Part shown: positions 1 through 14,700 of the stretch, piece after piece | Position numbering within the stretch: the stretch's first letter is position 1 | Layout of the letters: each line of letters opens with the position of its first letter | Assembly (NCBI GenBank): GCA_032622095.1 | Contig: CP136062.1 | Coordinates: forward strand, 17,921,739 to 17,985,738 | Source: Siphonodentalium dalli | Taxonomy: Eukaryota; Mollusca; Scaphopoda; Gadilida; Siphonodentaliidae | Length of the DNA: 64,000 bases | Direction of reading: 5' to 3' | Translations under genes and position numbers: made by a program | Notes under the pieces: model-generated | Told to the model about the DNA's origin: nothing | Databases searched by the model: none | The model's input: the letters and a program-made list of their open reading frames with translations, nothing else

Positions 1-3000
1 CCAATTTGGGGTTCACCATGTTAAGGGCCCATCATAGAGAATTGGTAGGAGTCTAAATATCTGGATTCTTGGGATATAATATGAATGTTGGATCATATAT
101 GAATCGTCCTGCATCCGTACATGACTAATATATAGTTGACTTAGGGTTTCACCGCACGGGCTCCAATTTGGGGTTCACCATGTTAAGGGCCCATCATAGA
201 GAATTGGTAGGAGACTAAATATCTGGATTCTTGCGATATAATATGAACGTTGGGACATATATGAATCGTCCTGCAACCCTATATGACTAATATATAGTTG
301 ACTTAGGGTTTCACCGCACGGGCTCCAATTTGGGGTTCACCATGTTAAGGGCCCATCATAGAGAATTGGTAGGAGTCTAAATATCTGGATTCTTGGGATA
401 TAATATGAATGTTGGAACATATATGAATCGTCCTGCATCCCTATATGACTAATATATAGTTGACTTAGGGTTTCACCGCACGGGCTCCAATTTGGGGTTC
501 ACCATGTTAAGGGCCCATCATAGAGAATTGGTAGGAGTCTAAATATCTGGATTCTTGGGATATAATATGAACGTTGGGACATATATGAATCGTCCTGCAT
601 CCCTATATGACTAATATATAGTTGACTTAGGGTTTTACCGCACGGGCTCCAATTTGGGGTTCACCATGTTAAGGGCCCATCATAGAGAATTGGTAGGAGT
701 CTAAATATCTGGATTCTTGCGATATAATATGAACGTTGGGACATATATGAATCGTCCTGCATCCCTATATGACTAATATATAGTTGACTTAGGGTTTTAC
801 CGCACGGGCTCCAATTTGGGGTTCACCATGTTAAGGGCCCATCATAGAGAATTGGTAGGAGTCTAAATATCTGGATTCTTGCGATATAATATGAACGTTG
901 GGACATATATGAAACGTCCTGCATCCCTATATGACTAATATATAGTTGACTTAGGGTTTTACCGCACGGGCTCCAATTCGGGGTTCACCATGTTAAGGGC
1001 CCATCATAGAGAATTGGTAGGAGTCTAAATATCTGGATTTTTGCGATATAATATGAACGTTGGGACATATATGAATCGTCCTGCATCCCTATATGACTAA
1101 TATATAGTTGACTTAGGGTTTCACCGCACGGGCTCCAATTTGGGGTTCACCATGTTAAGGGCCCATCATAGAGAATTGGTAGGAGTCTAAATATCTGGAT
1201 TCTTGGGATATAATATGAACGTTGGGACATATATGAATCGTCCTGCATCCGTACATGACTAATATATAGTTGACTTAGGGTTTCACCGCACGGGCTCCAA
1301 TTTGGGGTTCACCATGTTAAGGGCCCATCATAGAGAATTGGTAGGAGTCTAAATATCTGGATTCTTGCGATATAATATGAACGTTGGGACATATATGAAT
1401 CGTCCTGCATCCCTATATGACTAATATATAGTTGACTTAGGGTTTTACCGCACGGGCTCCAATTTGGGGTTCACCATGTTAAGGGCCCATCATAGAGAAT
1501 TGGTAGGAGTCTAAATATCTGGATTCTTGCGATATAATATGAACGTTGGGACATATATGAATCGTCCTGCATCCCTATATGACTAATATATAGTTGACTT
1601 AGGGTTTCACCGCACGGGCTCCAATTTGGGGTTCACCATGTTAAGGCCCCATCATAGAGAATTGGTACGAGTCTAAATATCTGGATTCTTGCGATATAAT
1701 ATGAACGTTGGGACATATATGAATCGTCCTGCATCCGTACATGACTAATATATAGTTGACTTAGGGTTTCACCGCACGGGCTCCAATTTGGGGTTCACCA
1801 TGTTAAGGGCCCATCATAGAGAATTGGTAGGAGTCTAAATATCTGGATTCTTGCGATATAATATGAACGTTGGGACATATATGAATCGTCCTGCATCCCT
1901 ATATGACTAATATATAGTTGACTTAGGGTTTCACCGCACGGGCTCCAATTTGGGGTTCACCATGTTAAGGGCCCATCATAGAGAATTGGTAGGAGTCTAA
2001 ATATCTGGATTCTTGGGATATAATATGAACGTTGGGACATATATGAATCATCCTGCATCCCTATATGACTAATATATAGTTGACTTAGGGTTTCACCGCA
2101 CGGGCTCCAATTTGGGGTTCACCATGTTAAGGGCCCATCATATAGAATGGGTAGGAGTCTAAATATCTGGATTCTTGCGATATAATATGAACGTTGTGAC
2201 ATATATGAATCGTCCTGCATCCGTACATGACTAATATATAGTTGACTTAGGGTTTTACCGCACGGGCTCCAATTTGGGGTTCACCATGTTAAGGGCCCAT
2301 CATAGAGAATTGGTAGGAGTCTAAATATCTGGATTCTTGCGATATAATATGAACGTTGGGACATATATGAATCGTCCTGCATCCCTATATTACTAATATA
2401 TAGTTGACTTAGGGTTTCACCGCACGGGCTCCAATTTGGGGTTCACCATGTTAAGGGCCCATCATAGAGAATTGGTAGGAGTCTAAATATCTGGATTCTT
2501 GCGATATAATATGAACGTTGGGACATATATGAATCGTCCTGCATCCCTATATGACTAATATATAGTTGACTTAGGGTTTCACCGCACGGGCTCCAATTTG
2601 GGGTTCACCATGTTAAGGGCCCATCATAGAGAATTGGTAGGAGTCTAAATATCTGGATTCTTGGGATATAATATGAATGTTGGATCATATATGAATCGTC
2701 CTGCATCCGTACATGACTAATATATAGTTGACTTAGGGTTTCACCGCACTAGCTCCAATTTGGGGTTCACCATGTTAAGGGCCCATCATAGAGAATTGGT
2801 AGGAGACTAAATATCTGGATTCTTGCGATATAATATGAACGTTGGGACATATATGAATCGTCCTGCAACCCTATATGACTAATATATAGTTGACTTAGGG
2901 TTTCACCGCACGGGCTCCAATTTGGGGTTCACCATGTTAAGGGCCCATCATAGAGAATTGGTAGGAGTCTAAATATCTGGATTCTTGGGATATAATATGA

Positions 3001-6000
3001 ATGTTGGAACATATATGAATCGTCCTGCATCCCTATATGACTAATATATAGTTGACTTAGGGTTTCACCGCACGGGCTCCAATTTGGGGTTCACCATGTT
3101 AAGGGCCCATCATAGAGAATTGGTAGGAGTCTAAATATCTGGATTCTTGGGATATAATATGAACGTTGGGACATATATGAATCGTCCTGCATCCCTATAT
3201 GACTAATATATAGTTGACTTAGGGTTTTACCGCACGGGCTCCAATTTGGGGTTCACCATGTTAAGGGCCCATCATAGAGAATTGGTAGGAGTCTAAATAT
3301 CTGGATTCTTGCGATATAATATGAACGTTGGGACATATATGAATCGTCCTGCATCCCTATATGACTAATATATAGTTGACTTAGGGTTTTACCGCACGGG
3401 CTCCAATTTGGGGTTCACCATGTTAAGGGCCCATCATAGAGAATTGGTAGGAGTCTAAATATCTGGATTCTTGCGATATAATATGAACATTGGGACATAT
3501 ATGAATCGTCCTGCATCCATATATGACTAATATATAGTTGACTTAGGGTTTTACCGCACGGGCTCCAATTCGGGGTTCACCATGTTAAGGGCCCATCATA
3601 GAGAATTGGTAGGAGTCTAAATATCTGGATTTTTGCGATATAATATGAACGTTGGGACATATATGAATCGTCCTGCATCCCTATATGACTAATATATAGT
3701 TGACTTAGGGTTTCACCGCACGGGCTCCAATTTGGGGTTCACCATGTTAAGGGCCCATCATAGAGAAATGGTAGGAGTCTAAATATCTGGATTCTTGCGA
3801 TATAATATGAACGTTGGGACATATATGAATCGTCCTGCATCACTATATGACTAATATATAGTTGACTTAGGGTTTCACCGCACGGGCTCCAATTTGGGGT
3901 TCACTATGTTAAGGGCCCATCATAGAGAATTGGTAGGAGTCTAAATATCTGGATTCTTGGGATATAATATGAATGTTGGAACATATATGAATCGTCCTGC
4001 ATCCCTATATGACTAATATATAGTTGACTTAGGGTTTTACCGCACGGGCTCCAATTTGGGGTTCACCATGTTGAGGGCCCATCATAGAGAATTGGTAGGA
4101 GTCTAAATATCTGGATTCTTGGGATATAATATGAACGTTGGGACATATATGAATCGTCCTGCATCCGTACATGACTAATATATAGTTGACTTAGGGTTTC
4201 ACCGCACGGGCTCCAATTTGGGGTTCACCATGTTAAGGGCCCATCATAGAGAATTGGTAGGAGTCTAAATATCTGGATTCTTGCGATATAATATGAACGT
4301 TGGGACATATATGAATCGTCCTGCATCCCTATATGACTATTATATAGTTGACTTAGGGTTTCACCGCACGGGCTCCAATTTGGGGTTCACCATGTTAAGG
4401 GCCCATCATATAGAATGGGTAGGAGTCTAAATATCTGGATTCTTGCGCTATAATATGAACGTTGGGACATATATGAATCGTCCTGCATCCCTATATGACT
4501 AATATATAGTTGACTTAGGGTTTTACCGCACGGGCTCCAATTTGGGGTTCACCATATCATGTTAAGGGCCCATCATAGAGAATTGGTAGGAGTCTAAATA
4601 TCTGGATTCTTGCGATATAATATGAACGTTGGGACATATATGAATCGTCCTGCATCCCTATATGACTAATATATAGTTGACTTAGGGTTTTTCCGCACGG
4701 GCTCCAATTTGGGGTTCACCATGATAATGGCACATCATAGAGAATTGGTAGGAGTCTAAATATCTGGATTCTTGGGATATAATATGAATGTTGGAACATA
4801 TATGAATCGTCCTGCATCCCTATATGACTAATATATAGTTGACTTAGGGTTTTACCGCACGGGCTCCAATTTGGGGTTCACCATGTTAAGGGCCCATCAT
4901 AGAGAATTGGTAGGAGTCTAAATATCTGGATTCTTGGGATATAATATGAATGTTGGAACATATATGAATCGTCCTGCATCCCTATATGACTAATATATAG
5001 TTGACTTAGGGTTTTACCGCACGGGCTCCAATTTGGGGTTCACCATGTTAAGGGCCCATCATAGAGAATTGGTAGGAGTCTAAATATCTGGATTCTTGGG
5101 ATATAATATGAACGTTGGGACATATATGAATCGTCCTGCATCCCTATATGACTAATATATAGTTGACTTAGGGTTTCACCGCACGGGCTCCAATTTGGGG
5201 TTCACCATGTTAAGGGCCCATCATAGGGAATTGGTAGGAGTCTATATATCTGGATTCTTGCGATATAATATGAACGTTGGGACATATATGAATCGTCCTG
5301 CATCCGTACATGACTAATATATAGTTGACTTAGGGTTTCACCGCACGGGCTCCAATTTGGGGTTCACCATGTTAAGGGCCCATCATAGAGAATTGGTAGG
5401 AGTCTAAATATCTGGATTCTTGGGATATAATATGAACGTTGGGACATATATGAATCGTCCTGCATCCGTACATGACTAATATATAGTTGACTTAGGGTTT
5501 CACCGCACGGGCTCCAATTTGGGGTTCACCATGTTAAGGGCCCATCATAGAGAATTAGTAGGAGTCTAAATATCTGGATTCTTGCGATATAATATGAACG
5601 TTGGGACATATATGAATCGTCCTGCATCCCTATATGACTAATATATAGTTGACTTAGGGTTTCACCGCACGGGCTCCAATTTGGGGTTCACCATGTTAAG
5701 GGCCCATCATAGAGAATTGGTAGGAGTCTAAATATCTGGATTCTTGGGATATAATATGAACGTTGGGACATATATGAATCGTCCTGCATCCCTATATGAC
5801 TAATATATAGTTGACTTAGGGTTTCACCGCACGGGCTCCAATTTGGGGTTCACCATGTTAAGGGCCCATCATATAGAATGGGTAGGAGTCTAAATATATG
5901 TATTCTTGCGATATAATATGAACGTTGTGACATATATGAATCGTCCTGCATCCGTACATGACTAATATATAGTTGACTTAGGGTTTTACCGCACGGGCTC

Positions 6001-9000
6001 CAATTTGGGGTTCACCATGTTAAGGGCCCATCATAGAGAATTGGTAGGAGTCTAAATATCTGGATTCTTGCGATATAATATGAACGTTGGGACATATATG
6101 AATCGTCCTGCATCCCTATATTACTAATATATAGTTGACTTAGGGTTTCACCGCACGGGCTCCAATTTGGGGTTCACCATGTTAAGGGCCCATCATAGAG
6201 AATTGGTAGGAGTCTAAATATCTGGATTCTTGCGATATAATATGAACGTTGGGACATATATGAATCGTCCTGCATCCCTATATGACTAATATATAGTTGA
6301 CTTAGGGTTTCACCGCACGGGCTCCAATTTGGGGTTCACCATGTTAAGGGCCCATCATAGAGAATTGGTAGGAGTCTAAATATCTGGATTCTTGGGATAT
6401 AATATGAATGTTGGATCATATATGAATCGTCCTGCATCCGTACATGACTAATATATAGTTGACTTAGGGTTTCACCGCACGGGCTCCAATTTGGGGTTCA
6501 CCATGTTAAGGGCCCATCATAGAGAATTGGTAGGAGTCTAAATATCTGGATTCTTGGGATATAATATGAATGTTGGAACATATATGAATCGTCCTGCATC
6601 CCTATATGACTAATATATAGTTGACTTAGGGTTTTACCGCACGGGCTCCAATTTGGGGTTCACCATGTTAAGGGCCCATCATAGAGAATTGGTAGGAGTC
6701 TAAATATCTGGATTCTTGCGATATAATATGAACGTTGGGACATATATGAATCGTCCTGCATCCCTATATGACTAATATATAGTTGACTAAGGGTTTTACC
6801 GCACGGGCTCCAATTTGGAGTTCACCATGTTAAGGGCCCATCATAGAGAATTGGTAGGAGACTAAATATCTGGATTCTTGCGATATAATATGAACGTTGG
6901 GACATATATGAATCGTCCTGCAACCCTATATGACTAATATATAGTTGACTTAGGGTTTCACCGCACGGGCTCCAATTTGGGGTTCACCATGTTAAGGGCC
7001 CATCATAGAGAATTGGTAGGAGTTTAAATATCTGGATTCTTGGGATATAATATGAATGTTGGAACATATATGAATCGTCCTGCATCCCTATATGACTAAT
7101 ATATAGTTGACTTAGGGTTTCACCGCACGGGCTCCAATTTGGGGTTCACCATGTTAAGGGCCCATCATAGAGAATTGGTAGGAGTCTAAATATCTGGATT
7201 CTTGGGATATAATATGAACGTTGGGACATATATGAATCGTCCTGCATCCCTATATGACTAATATATAGTTGACTTAGGGTTTTACCGCACGGGCTCCAAT
7301 TTGGGGTTCACCATGTTAAGGGCCCATCATAGAGAATTGGTAGGAGTCTAAATATCTGGATTCTTGCGATATAATATGAACGTTGGGACATATATGAATC
7401 GTCCTGCATCCCTATATGACTAATATATAGTTGACTTAGGGTTTTACCGCACGGGCTCCAATTTGGGGTTCACCATGTTAAGGGCCCATCATAGAGAATT
7501 GGTAGGAGTCTAAATATCTGGATTCTTGCGATATAATATGAACGTTGGGACATATATGAATCGTCCTGCATCCCTATATGACTAATATATAGTTGACTTA
7601 GGGTTTTACCGCACGGGCTCCAATTTGGGGTTCACCATGTTAAGGGCCCATCATAGAGAATTGGTAGGAGTCTAAATATCTGGATTTTTGCGATATAATA
7701 TGAACGTTGGGACATATATGAATCGTCCTGCATCCCTATATGACTAATATATAGTTGACTTAGGTTTCACCGCACGGGCTCAAATTTGGGGTTCACCATG
7801 TTAAGGGCCCATCATAGAGAATTGGTAGGAGTCTAAATATCTGGATTCTTGCGATATAATATGAACGTTGGGACATATATGAATCGTCCTGCATCACTAT
7901 ATGACTAATATATAGTTGACTTAGGGTTTCACCGCACGGGCTCCAATTTGGGGTTCACTATGTTAAGGGCCCATCATAGAGAATTGGTAGGAGTCTAAAT
8001 ATCTGGATTCTTGGGATATAATATGAATGTTGGAACATATATGAATCGTCCTGCATCCCTATATGACTAATATATAGTTGACTTAGGGTTTTACCGCACG
8101 GGCTCCAATTTGGGGTTCACCATGTTGAGGGCCCATCATAGAGAATTGGTAGGAGTCTAAATATCTGGATTCTTGGGATATAATATGAACGTTGGGACAT
8201 ATATGAATCGTCCTGCATCCGTACATGACTAATATATAGTTGACTTAGGGTTTCACCGCACGGGCTCCAATTTGGGGTTCACCATGTTAAGGGCCCATCA
8301 TAGAGAATTGGTAGGAGTCTAAATATCTGGATTCTTGCGATATAATATGAACGTTGGGACATATATGAATCGTCCTGCATCCCTATATGACTATTATATA
8401 GTTGACTTAGGGTTTCACCGCACGGGCTCCAATTTGGGGTTCACCATGTTAAGGGCCCATCATATAGAATGGGTAGGAGTCTAAATATCTGGATTCTTGC
8501 GCTATAATATGAACGTTGGGACATATATGAATCGTCCTGCATCCCTATATGACTAATATATAGTTGACTTAGGGTTTTACCGCACGGGCTCCAATTTGGG
8601 GTTCACCATGTTAAGGGCCCATCATAGAGAATTGGTAGGAGTCTAAATATCTGGATTCATGCGATATAATATGAACGTTGGGACATATATGAATCGTCCT
8701 GCATCCCTATATGACTAATATATAGTTGACTTAGGGTTTTTCCGCACGGGCTCCAATTTGGGGTTCACCATGTTAATGGCACATCATAGAGAATTGGTAG
8801 GAGTCTAAATATCTGGATTCTTGGGATATAATATGAATGTTGGAACATATATGAATCGTCCTGCATCCCTATATGACTAATATATAGTTGACTTAGGGTT
8901 TTACCGCACGGGCTCCAATTTGGGGTTCACCATGTTAAGGGCCCATCATAGAGAATTGGTAGGAGTCTAAATATCTGGATTCTTGGGATATAATATGAAT

Positions 9001-9806
9001 GTTGGAACATATATGAATCGTCCTGCATCCCTATATGACTAATATATAGTTGACTTAGGGTTTTACCGCACGGGCTCCAATTTGGGGTTCACCATGTTAA
9101 GGGCCCATCATAGAGAATTGGTAGGAGTCTAAATATCTGGATTCTTGTGATATAATATGAACGTTGGGACATATATGAATCGTCCTGCATCCCTATATGA
9201 CTAATATATAGTTGACTTAGGGTTTCACCGCACGGGCTCCAATTTGGGGTTCACCATGTTAAGGGCCCATCATAGGGAATTGGTAGGAGTCTATATATCT
9301 GGATTCTTGCGATATAATATGAACGTTGGGACATATATGAATCGTCCAGCATCCGTACATGACTAATATATAGTTGACTTAGGGTTTCACCGCACGGGCT
9401 CCAATTTGGGGTTCACCATGTTAAGGGCCCATCATAGAGAATTGGTAGGTGTCTAAATATCTGGATTCTTGCGATATAATATGAACGTTGGGACATATAT
9501 GAATCGTCCTGCATCCCTATATGACTAATATATAGTTGACTTAGGGTTTCACCGTACGGGCTCCAATTTGGGGTTCACCATGTTAAGGCCCATCATAGAG
9601 AATTGGTAGGAGTCTAAATATCTGGATTCTTGCGATATAATATGAACGTTGGGACATATATGAATCGTCCTGCATCCGTACATGACTAATATATAGTTGA
9701 CTTAGGGTTTCACCGCACGGGCTCCAATTTGGGGTTCACCATGTTAAGGGCCCATCATAGAGAATTGGTAGGAGTCTAAATATCTGGATTCTTGGAATAT
9801 ATTATG
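1..9806. repeat. 162-bp satellite array, about 60 copies, with higher-order structure
   Basis: Head-to-tail units of 162 bp; the marker CCAATTTGGGGTTCACCATG starts at 1, 163, 325 and so on. Units differ by few substitutions. Diagnostic variants recur at fixed distances: GAGACTAA at 211, 2803 and 6858; CCAATTCGG at 973 and 3565 (16 units apart); CATATAGAAT at 2139 and 5870 (23 units plus a 5-bp insert). A block of about 2.57 kb (about 2755-5330) recurs at about 6809-9380, offset 4055 falling to 4049 as single small indels are passed. This is higher-order organisation produced by block duplication. No open frame of note. The array is cut by the window start. Confidence 0.97.
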
Positions 9807-9816
9807 AAAGATTTTG

Positions 9817-11675
9817 AACTGCTGTAACGCTTGTATCGCTCTGTATCAAGGGTTACTACTGGGACGCAGATAACGACGAGAAATAAAAACGATTTTTAAC
9901 TGCTGTTACGCTTGTATCGCTCTGTATCAATGGTTACTACTGGGACGCAGATAACGATGAGAAATAAAAACGATTTTTAACTGCTGTAACGCTTGTATCG
10001 CTCTGTATCAAGGGTTACTACTGGGACGCAGATAATCACTAGAAATAAAAACGATTTTTTAACTGCTGTAACGCTTGTATCGCTCTGTATCAAGGGTTAC
10101 TACTGGGACGCAGATAATCACTAGAAATAAAAACGATTTTTAACTGCTGTAACGCTTGTATCGCTCTGTATCAAGGGTTACTACTGGGACGCAGATAACG
10201 ACGAGAAATAAAAACGATTTTTTAACTGCTGTAACGCTTGTATCGCTCTGTATCAAGGGTTACTACTGGGACGCAGATAACGACGAGAAATAAAAACGAT
10301 TTTTTAACTGCTGTAACGCTTGTATCGCTCTGTATCAAGGGTTACTACTGGGACGCAGATAACGACGAGAAATAAAAACGATTTTTTAACTGCTGTAACG
10401 CTTGTATCGCTCTGTATCAAGGGTTACTACTGGGACGCAGATAATCACTAGAAATAAAAACGATTTTTTAACTGCTGTAACGCTTGTATCGCTCTGTATC
10501 AAGGGTTACTACTGAGACGCAGATAACGACGAGAAATAAAAACGATTTTTTAACTGCTGTAACGCTTGTATCGCTCTGTATCAAGGGTTACTACTGGGAC
10601 GCAGATAACGACGAGAAATAAAAACGATTTTTTAACTGCTGTAACGCTTGTATCGCTCTGTATCAAGGGTTACTACTGGGACGCAGATAACGACGAGAAA
10701 TAAAAACGATTTTTTAACTGCTGTAACGCTTGTATCGCTCTGTATCAAGGGTTACTACTGGGACGCAGATAATCACTAGAAATAAAAACGATTTTTTAAC
10801 TGCTGTAACGCTTGTATCGCTCTGTATCAAGGGTTACTACTGGGACGCAGATAACGACGAGAAATAAAAACGATTTTTTAACTGCTGTAACGCTTGTATC
10901 GCTCTGTATCAAGGGTTACTACTGGGACGCAGATAACGACGAGAAATAAAAACGATTTTTTAACTGCTGTAATGCTTGTATCGCTCTGTATCAAGGGTTA
11001 CTACTGGGACGCAGATAACGACGAGAAATAAAAACGATTTTTTAACTGCTGTAACGCTTGTATCGCGCTGTATCAAGGGTTACTACTGGGACGCAGATAA
11101 TCACTAGAAATAAAAACGATTTTTTAACTGCTGTAACGCTTGTATCGCTTTGTATCAAGGGTTACTACTGGGACGCAGATAACGACGAGAAATAAAAACG
11201 ATTTTTTAACTGCTGTAACGCTTGTATCGCTCTATATCAAGGGTTACTACTGGGACGCAGATAACGACGAGAAATAAAAACGATTTTTTAACTGCTGTAA
11301 CGCTTGTATCGCTCTGTATCAAGGGTTACTACTGGGACGCAGATAATCACTAGAAATAAAAACGATTTTTTAACTGCTGTAACGCTTGTATCGCTCTGTA
11401 TCAAGGGTTACTACTGGGACGCAGATAACGACGAGAAATAAAAACGATTTTTTAACTGCTGTAACGCTTGTATCGCTCTGTATCAAGGGTTACTATACTG
11501 GGACGCAGATAACGACGAGAAATAAAAACGATTTTTTAACTGCTGTAACGCTTGTATCGCTCTGTATCAAGGGTTACTACTGAGACGCAGATAACGATGA
11601 GAAATAAAAACATATTTTGTCAGCTTCTGTAACGCTTGTCCCGCTCTGTATCAAGGCTTTCTACATGGGACAAAA
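9817..11675. repeat. 81-82-bp satellite array, about 22 copies
   Basis: Tandem units starting AACTGCTGTAACGCTTG at 9817, 9898, 9979, 10061 and on, ending in degenerate copies near 11590-11675. Two unit types alternate, with AACGACGAG or AATCACTAG after GCAGAT; the second type recurs at about 10443, 10770 and 11098 (four-unit spacing), then 11344 (three units). The array abuts the 162-bp satellite with only about 10 bp between and shares no sequence with it. A short open frame inside (11386-11583) follows the repeat period and is not a gene. 11676-11718 is a short non-repeat spacer. Confidence 0.95.
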
Positions 11676-11719
11676 ACATACCCCCTTAACTTTTTGCTCA
11701 CGTTTCTTGCCATATATGC

Positions 11720-14700
11720 TCAGTACAGTGTGAATAATGACCGACTGCTCGTGTGCTGAAGTAGGTCTGTACTCAGTATGGTGTGAATAATGATCGACTG
11801 CTCATGTGCTGAAGTAAGTCTGTACTCAGTACGGTGTGAATAATGACCGACTGCTCGTGTGCTGAAGTAGGTCTGTACTCAGTACGGTGTGAATAATGAC
11901 TGACTGCTCGTGTGCTGAAGTAAGTCTGTACTCAGTACGGTGTGAATAATGACTGACTGCTCGTGTGCTGAAGTAAGTCTGTACTCAGTATGGTGTGAAT
12001 AATGACTGACTGCTCGTGTGCTGAAGTAAGTCTGTACTCAGTACGATGTGAATAATGACCGACTGCTCGTGTGCTGAAGTAGGTCTGTACTCAGTATGGT
12101 CTGAATAATGACCGACTGCTCGTGTGCTGAAGTAAGTCTGTACTCAGTATGGTCTGAATAATGACTGACTGCTCGTGTGCTGAAGTAAGTCTGTACTCAG
12201 TACAGTGTGAATAATGACTGACTGCTCGTGTGCTGAAGTAAGTCTGTACTCAGTATGGTCTGAATAATGACTGACTGCTCGTGTGCTGAAGTAAGTCTGT
12301 ACTCAGTACGATGTGAATAATGACCGACTGCTCGTGTGCTGAAGTAAGTCTGTACTCAGCACGGTGTGAATAATGACTGACTGCTCGTGTGCTGAAGTAG
12401 GTCTGTACTCAGTATGGTGTGAATAATGACCGACTGCTCGTGTGCTGAAGTAAGTCTGTACTCAGTACGATGTGAATAATGACCGACTGCTCGTGTGCTG
12501 AAGTAGGTCTGTACTCAGTACGATGTGAATAATGACCGACTTCTCGTGTGCTGAAGTAAGTCTGTACTCAGTACAGTGTGAATAATGATCGACTGCTCGT
12601 GTGCTGAAGTAAGTCTGTACTCAGCACGGTGTGAATAATGACTGACTGCTCGTGTGCTGAAGTAAGTCTGTACTCAGTACGATGTGAATAATGACCGACT
12701 GCTCGTGTGCTGAAGTAGGTCTGTACTCAGTACGATGTGAATAATGACTGACTGCTCGTGTGCTGAAGTAAGTCTGTACTCAGTACGATGTGAATAATGA
12801 CCGACTGCTCGTGTGCTGAAGTAAGTCTGTACTCAGTACGGTGTGAATAATGACTGACTGCTCGTGTGCTGAAGTAGGTCTGTACTCAGTATGGTGTGAA
12901 TAATGACCGACTGCTCGTGTGCTGAAGTAGGTCTGTACTCAGTACGGTGTGAATAATGACTGACTGCTCGTGTGCTGAAGTAAGTCTGTACTCAGTATGA
13001 TGTGAATAATGACCGACTGCTCGTGTGCTGAAGTAGGTCTGTACTCAGTACGGTGTGAATAATGACCGACTGCTCGTGTGCTGACGTAGGTCTGTACTCA
13101 GTACGGTGTGAATAATGACTGACTGCTCGTGTGCTGAAGTAAGTCTGTACTCAGTATGATGTGAATAATGACCGACTGCTCGTGTGCTGAAGTAGGTCTG
13201 TACTCAGTATGATGCGAATAATGACTGACTGATCGTGTGCTGAAGTAGGTCTGTACTCAGTATGGTGTGAATAATGATCGACTGCTCGTGTGCTGAAGTA
13301 AGTCTGTACTCAGTACGGTGTGAATAATGACCGACTGCTCGTGTGCTGAATTAAGTCTGTACTCAGTATGGTGTGAATAATGACCGACTGCTCGTGTGCT
13401 GAAGTAAGTCTGTACTCAGTACAGTGTGAATAATGACCGACTGCTCGTGTGCTGAATTAAGTCTGTACTCAGTACAGTGTGAATAATGACCGACTGCTCG
13501 TGTGCTGAAGTAGGTCTGTACTCAGTATGGTGTGAATAATGATCGACTGCTCGTGTGCTGAAGTAAGTCTGTACTCAGTATGGTGTGAATAATGACCGAC
13601 TGCTCGTGTGCTGAAGTAAGTCTGTACTCAGTACAGTGTGAATAATGACCGACTGCTCGTGTGCTGAAGTAGGTCTGTACTCAGTACGATGTGAATAATG
13701 ACCGACTGCTCGTGTGCTGAAGTAAGTCTGTACTCAGTACAGTGTGAATAATGACCGACTGCTCGTGTGCTGAAGTAAGTCTGTACTCAGTACGGTGTGA
13801 ATAATGACCGACTGCTCGTGTGCTGAAGTAGGTCTGTACTCAGTATGGTGTGAATAATGATCGACTGCTCGTGTGCTGAAGTAAGTCTGTACTCAGTACA
13901 GTGTGAATAATGACCGACTGCTCGTGTGCTGAAGTAGGTCTGTACTCAGTATGGTGTGAATAATGATCGACTGCTCATGTGCTGAAGTAAGTCTGTACTC
14001 AGTACGGTGTGAATAATGACCGACTGCTCGTGTGCTGAAGTAGGTCTGTACTCAGTACGGTGTGAATAATGACTGACTGCTCGTGTGCTGAAGTAAGACT
14101 GTACTCAGTACGGTGTGAATAATGACTGACTGCTCGTGTGCTGAAGTAAGTCTGTACTCAGTATGGTGTGAATAATGACTGACTGCTCGTGTGCTGAAGT
14201 AAGTCTGTACTCAGTACGATGTGAATAATGACCGACTGCTCGTGTGCTGAAGTAGGTCTGTACTCAGTATGGTCTGAATAATGACCGACTGCTCGTGTGC
14301 TGAAGTAAGTCTGTACTCAGTATGGTCTGAATAATGACTGACTGCTCGTGTGCTGAAGTAAGTCTGTACTCAGTACAGTGTGAATAATGACTGACTGCTC
14401 GTGTGCTGAAGTAAGTCTGTACTCAGTATGGTCTGAATAATGACTGACTGCTCGTGTGCTGAAGTAAGTCTGTACTCAGTACGATGTGAATAATGACCGA
14501 CTGCTCGTGTGCTGAAGTAAGTCTGTACTCAGTACAGTGTGAATAATGACCGACTGCTCGTGTGCTGAAGTAAGTCTGTACTCAGTACGGTGTGAATAAT
14601 GACCGACTGCTCGTGTGCTGAAGTAGGTCTGTACTCAGTATGGTGTGAATAATGATCGACTGCTCGTGTGCTGAAGTAAGTCTGTACTCAGTACAGTGTG

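Noticed and set aside
9817-11675. 65-codon frame at 11386-11583 as a gene
   Set aside because: It exists because one unit has two extra bases (TACTATACTG), and it only repeats the satellite translation.
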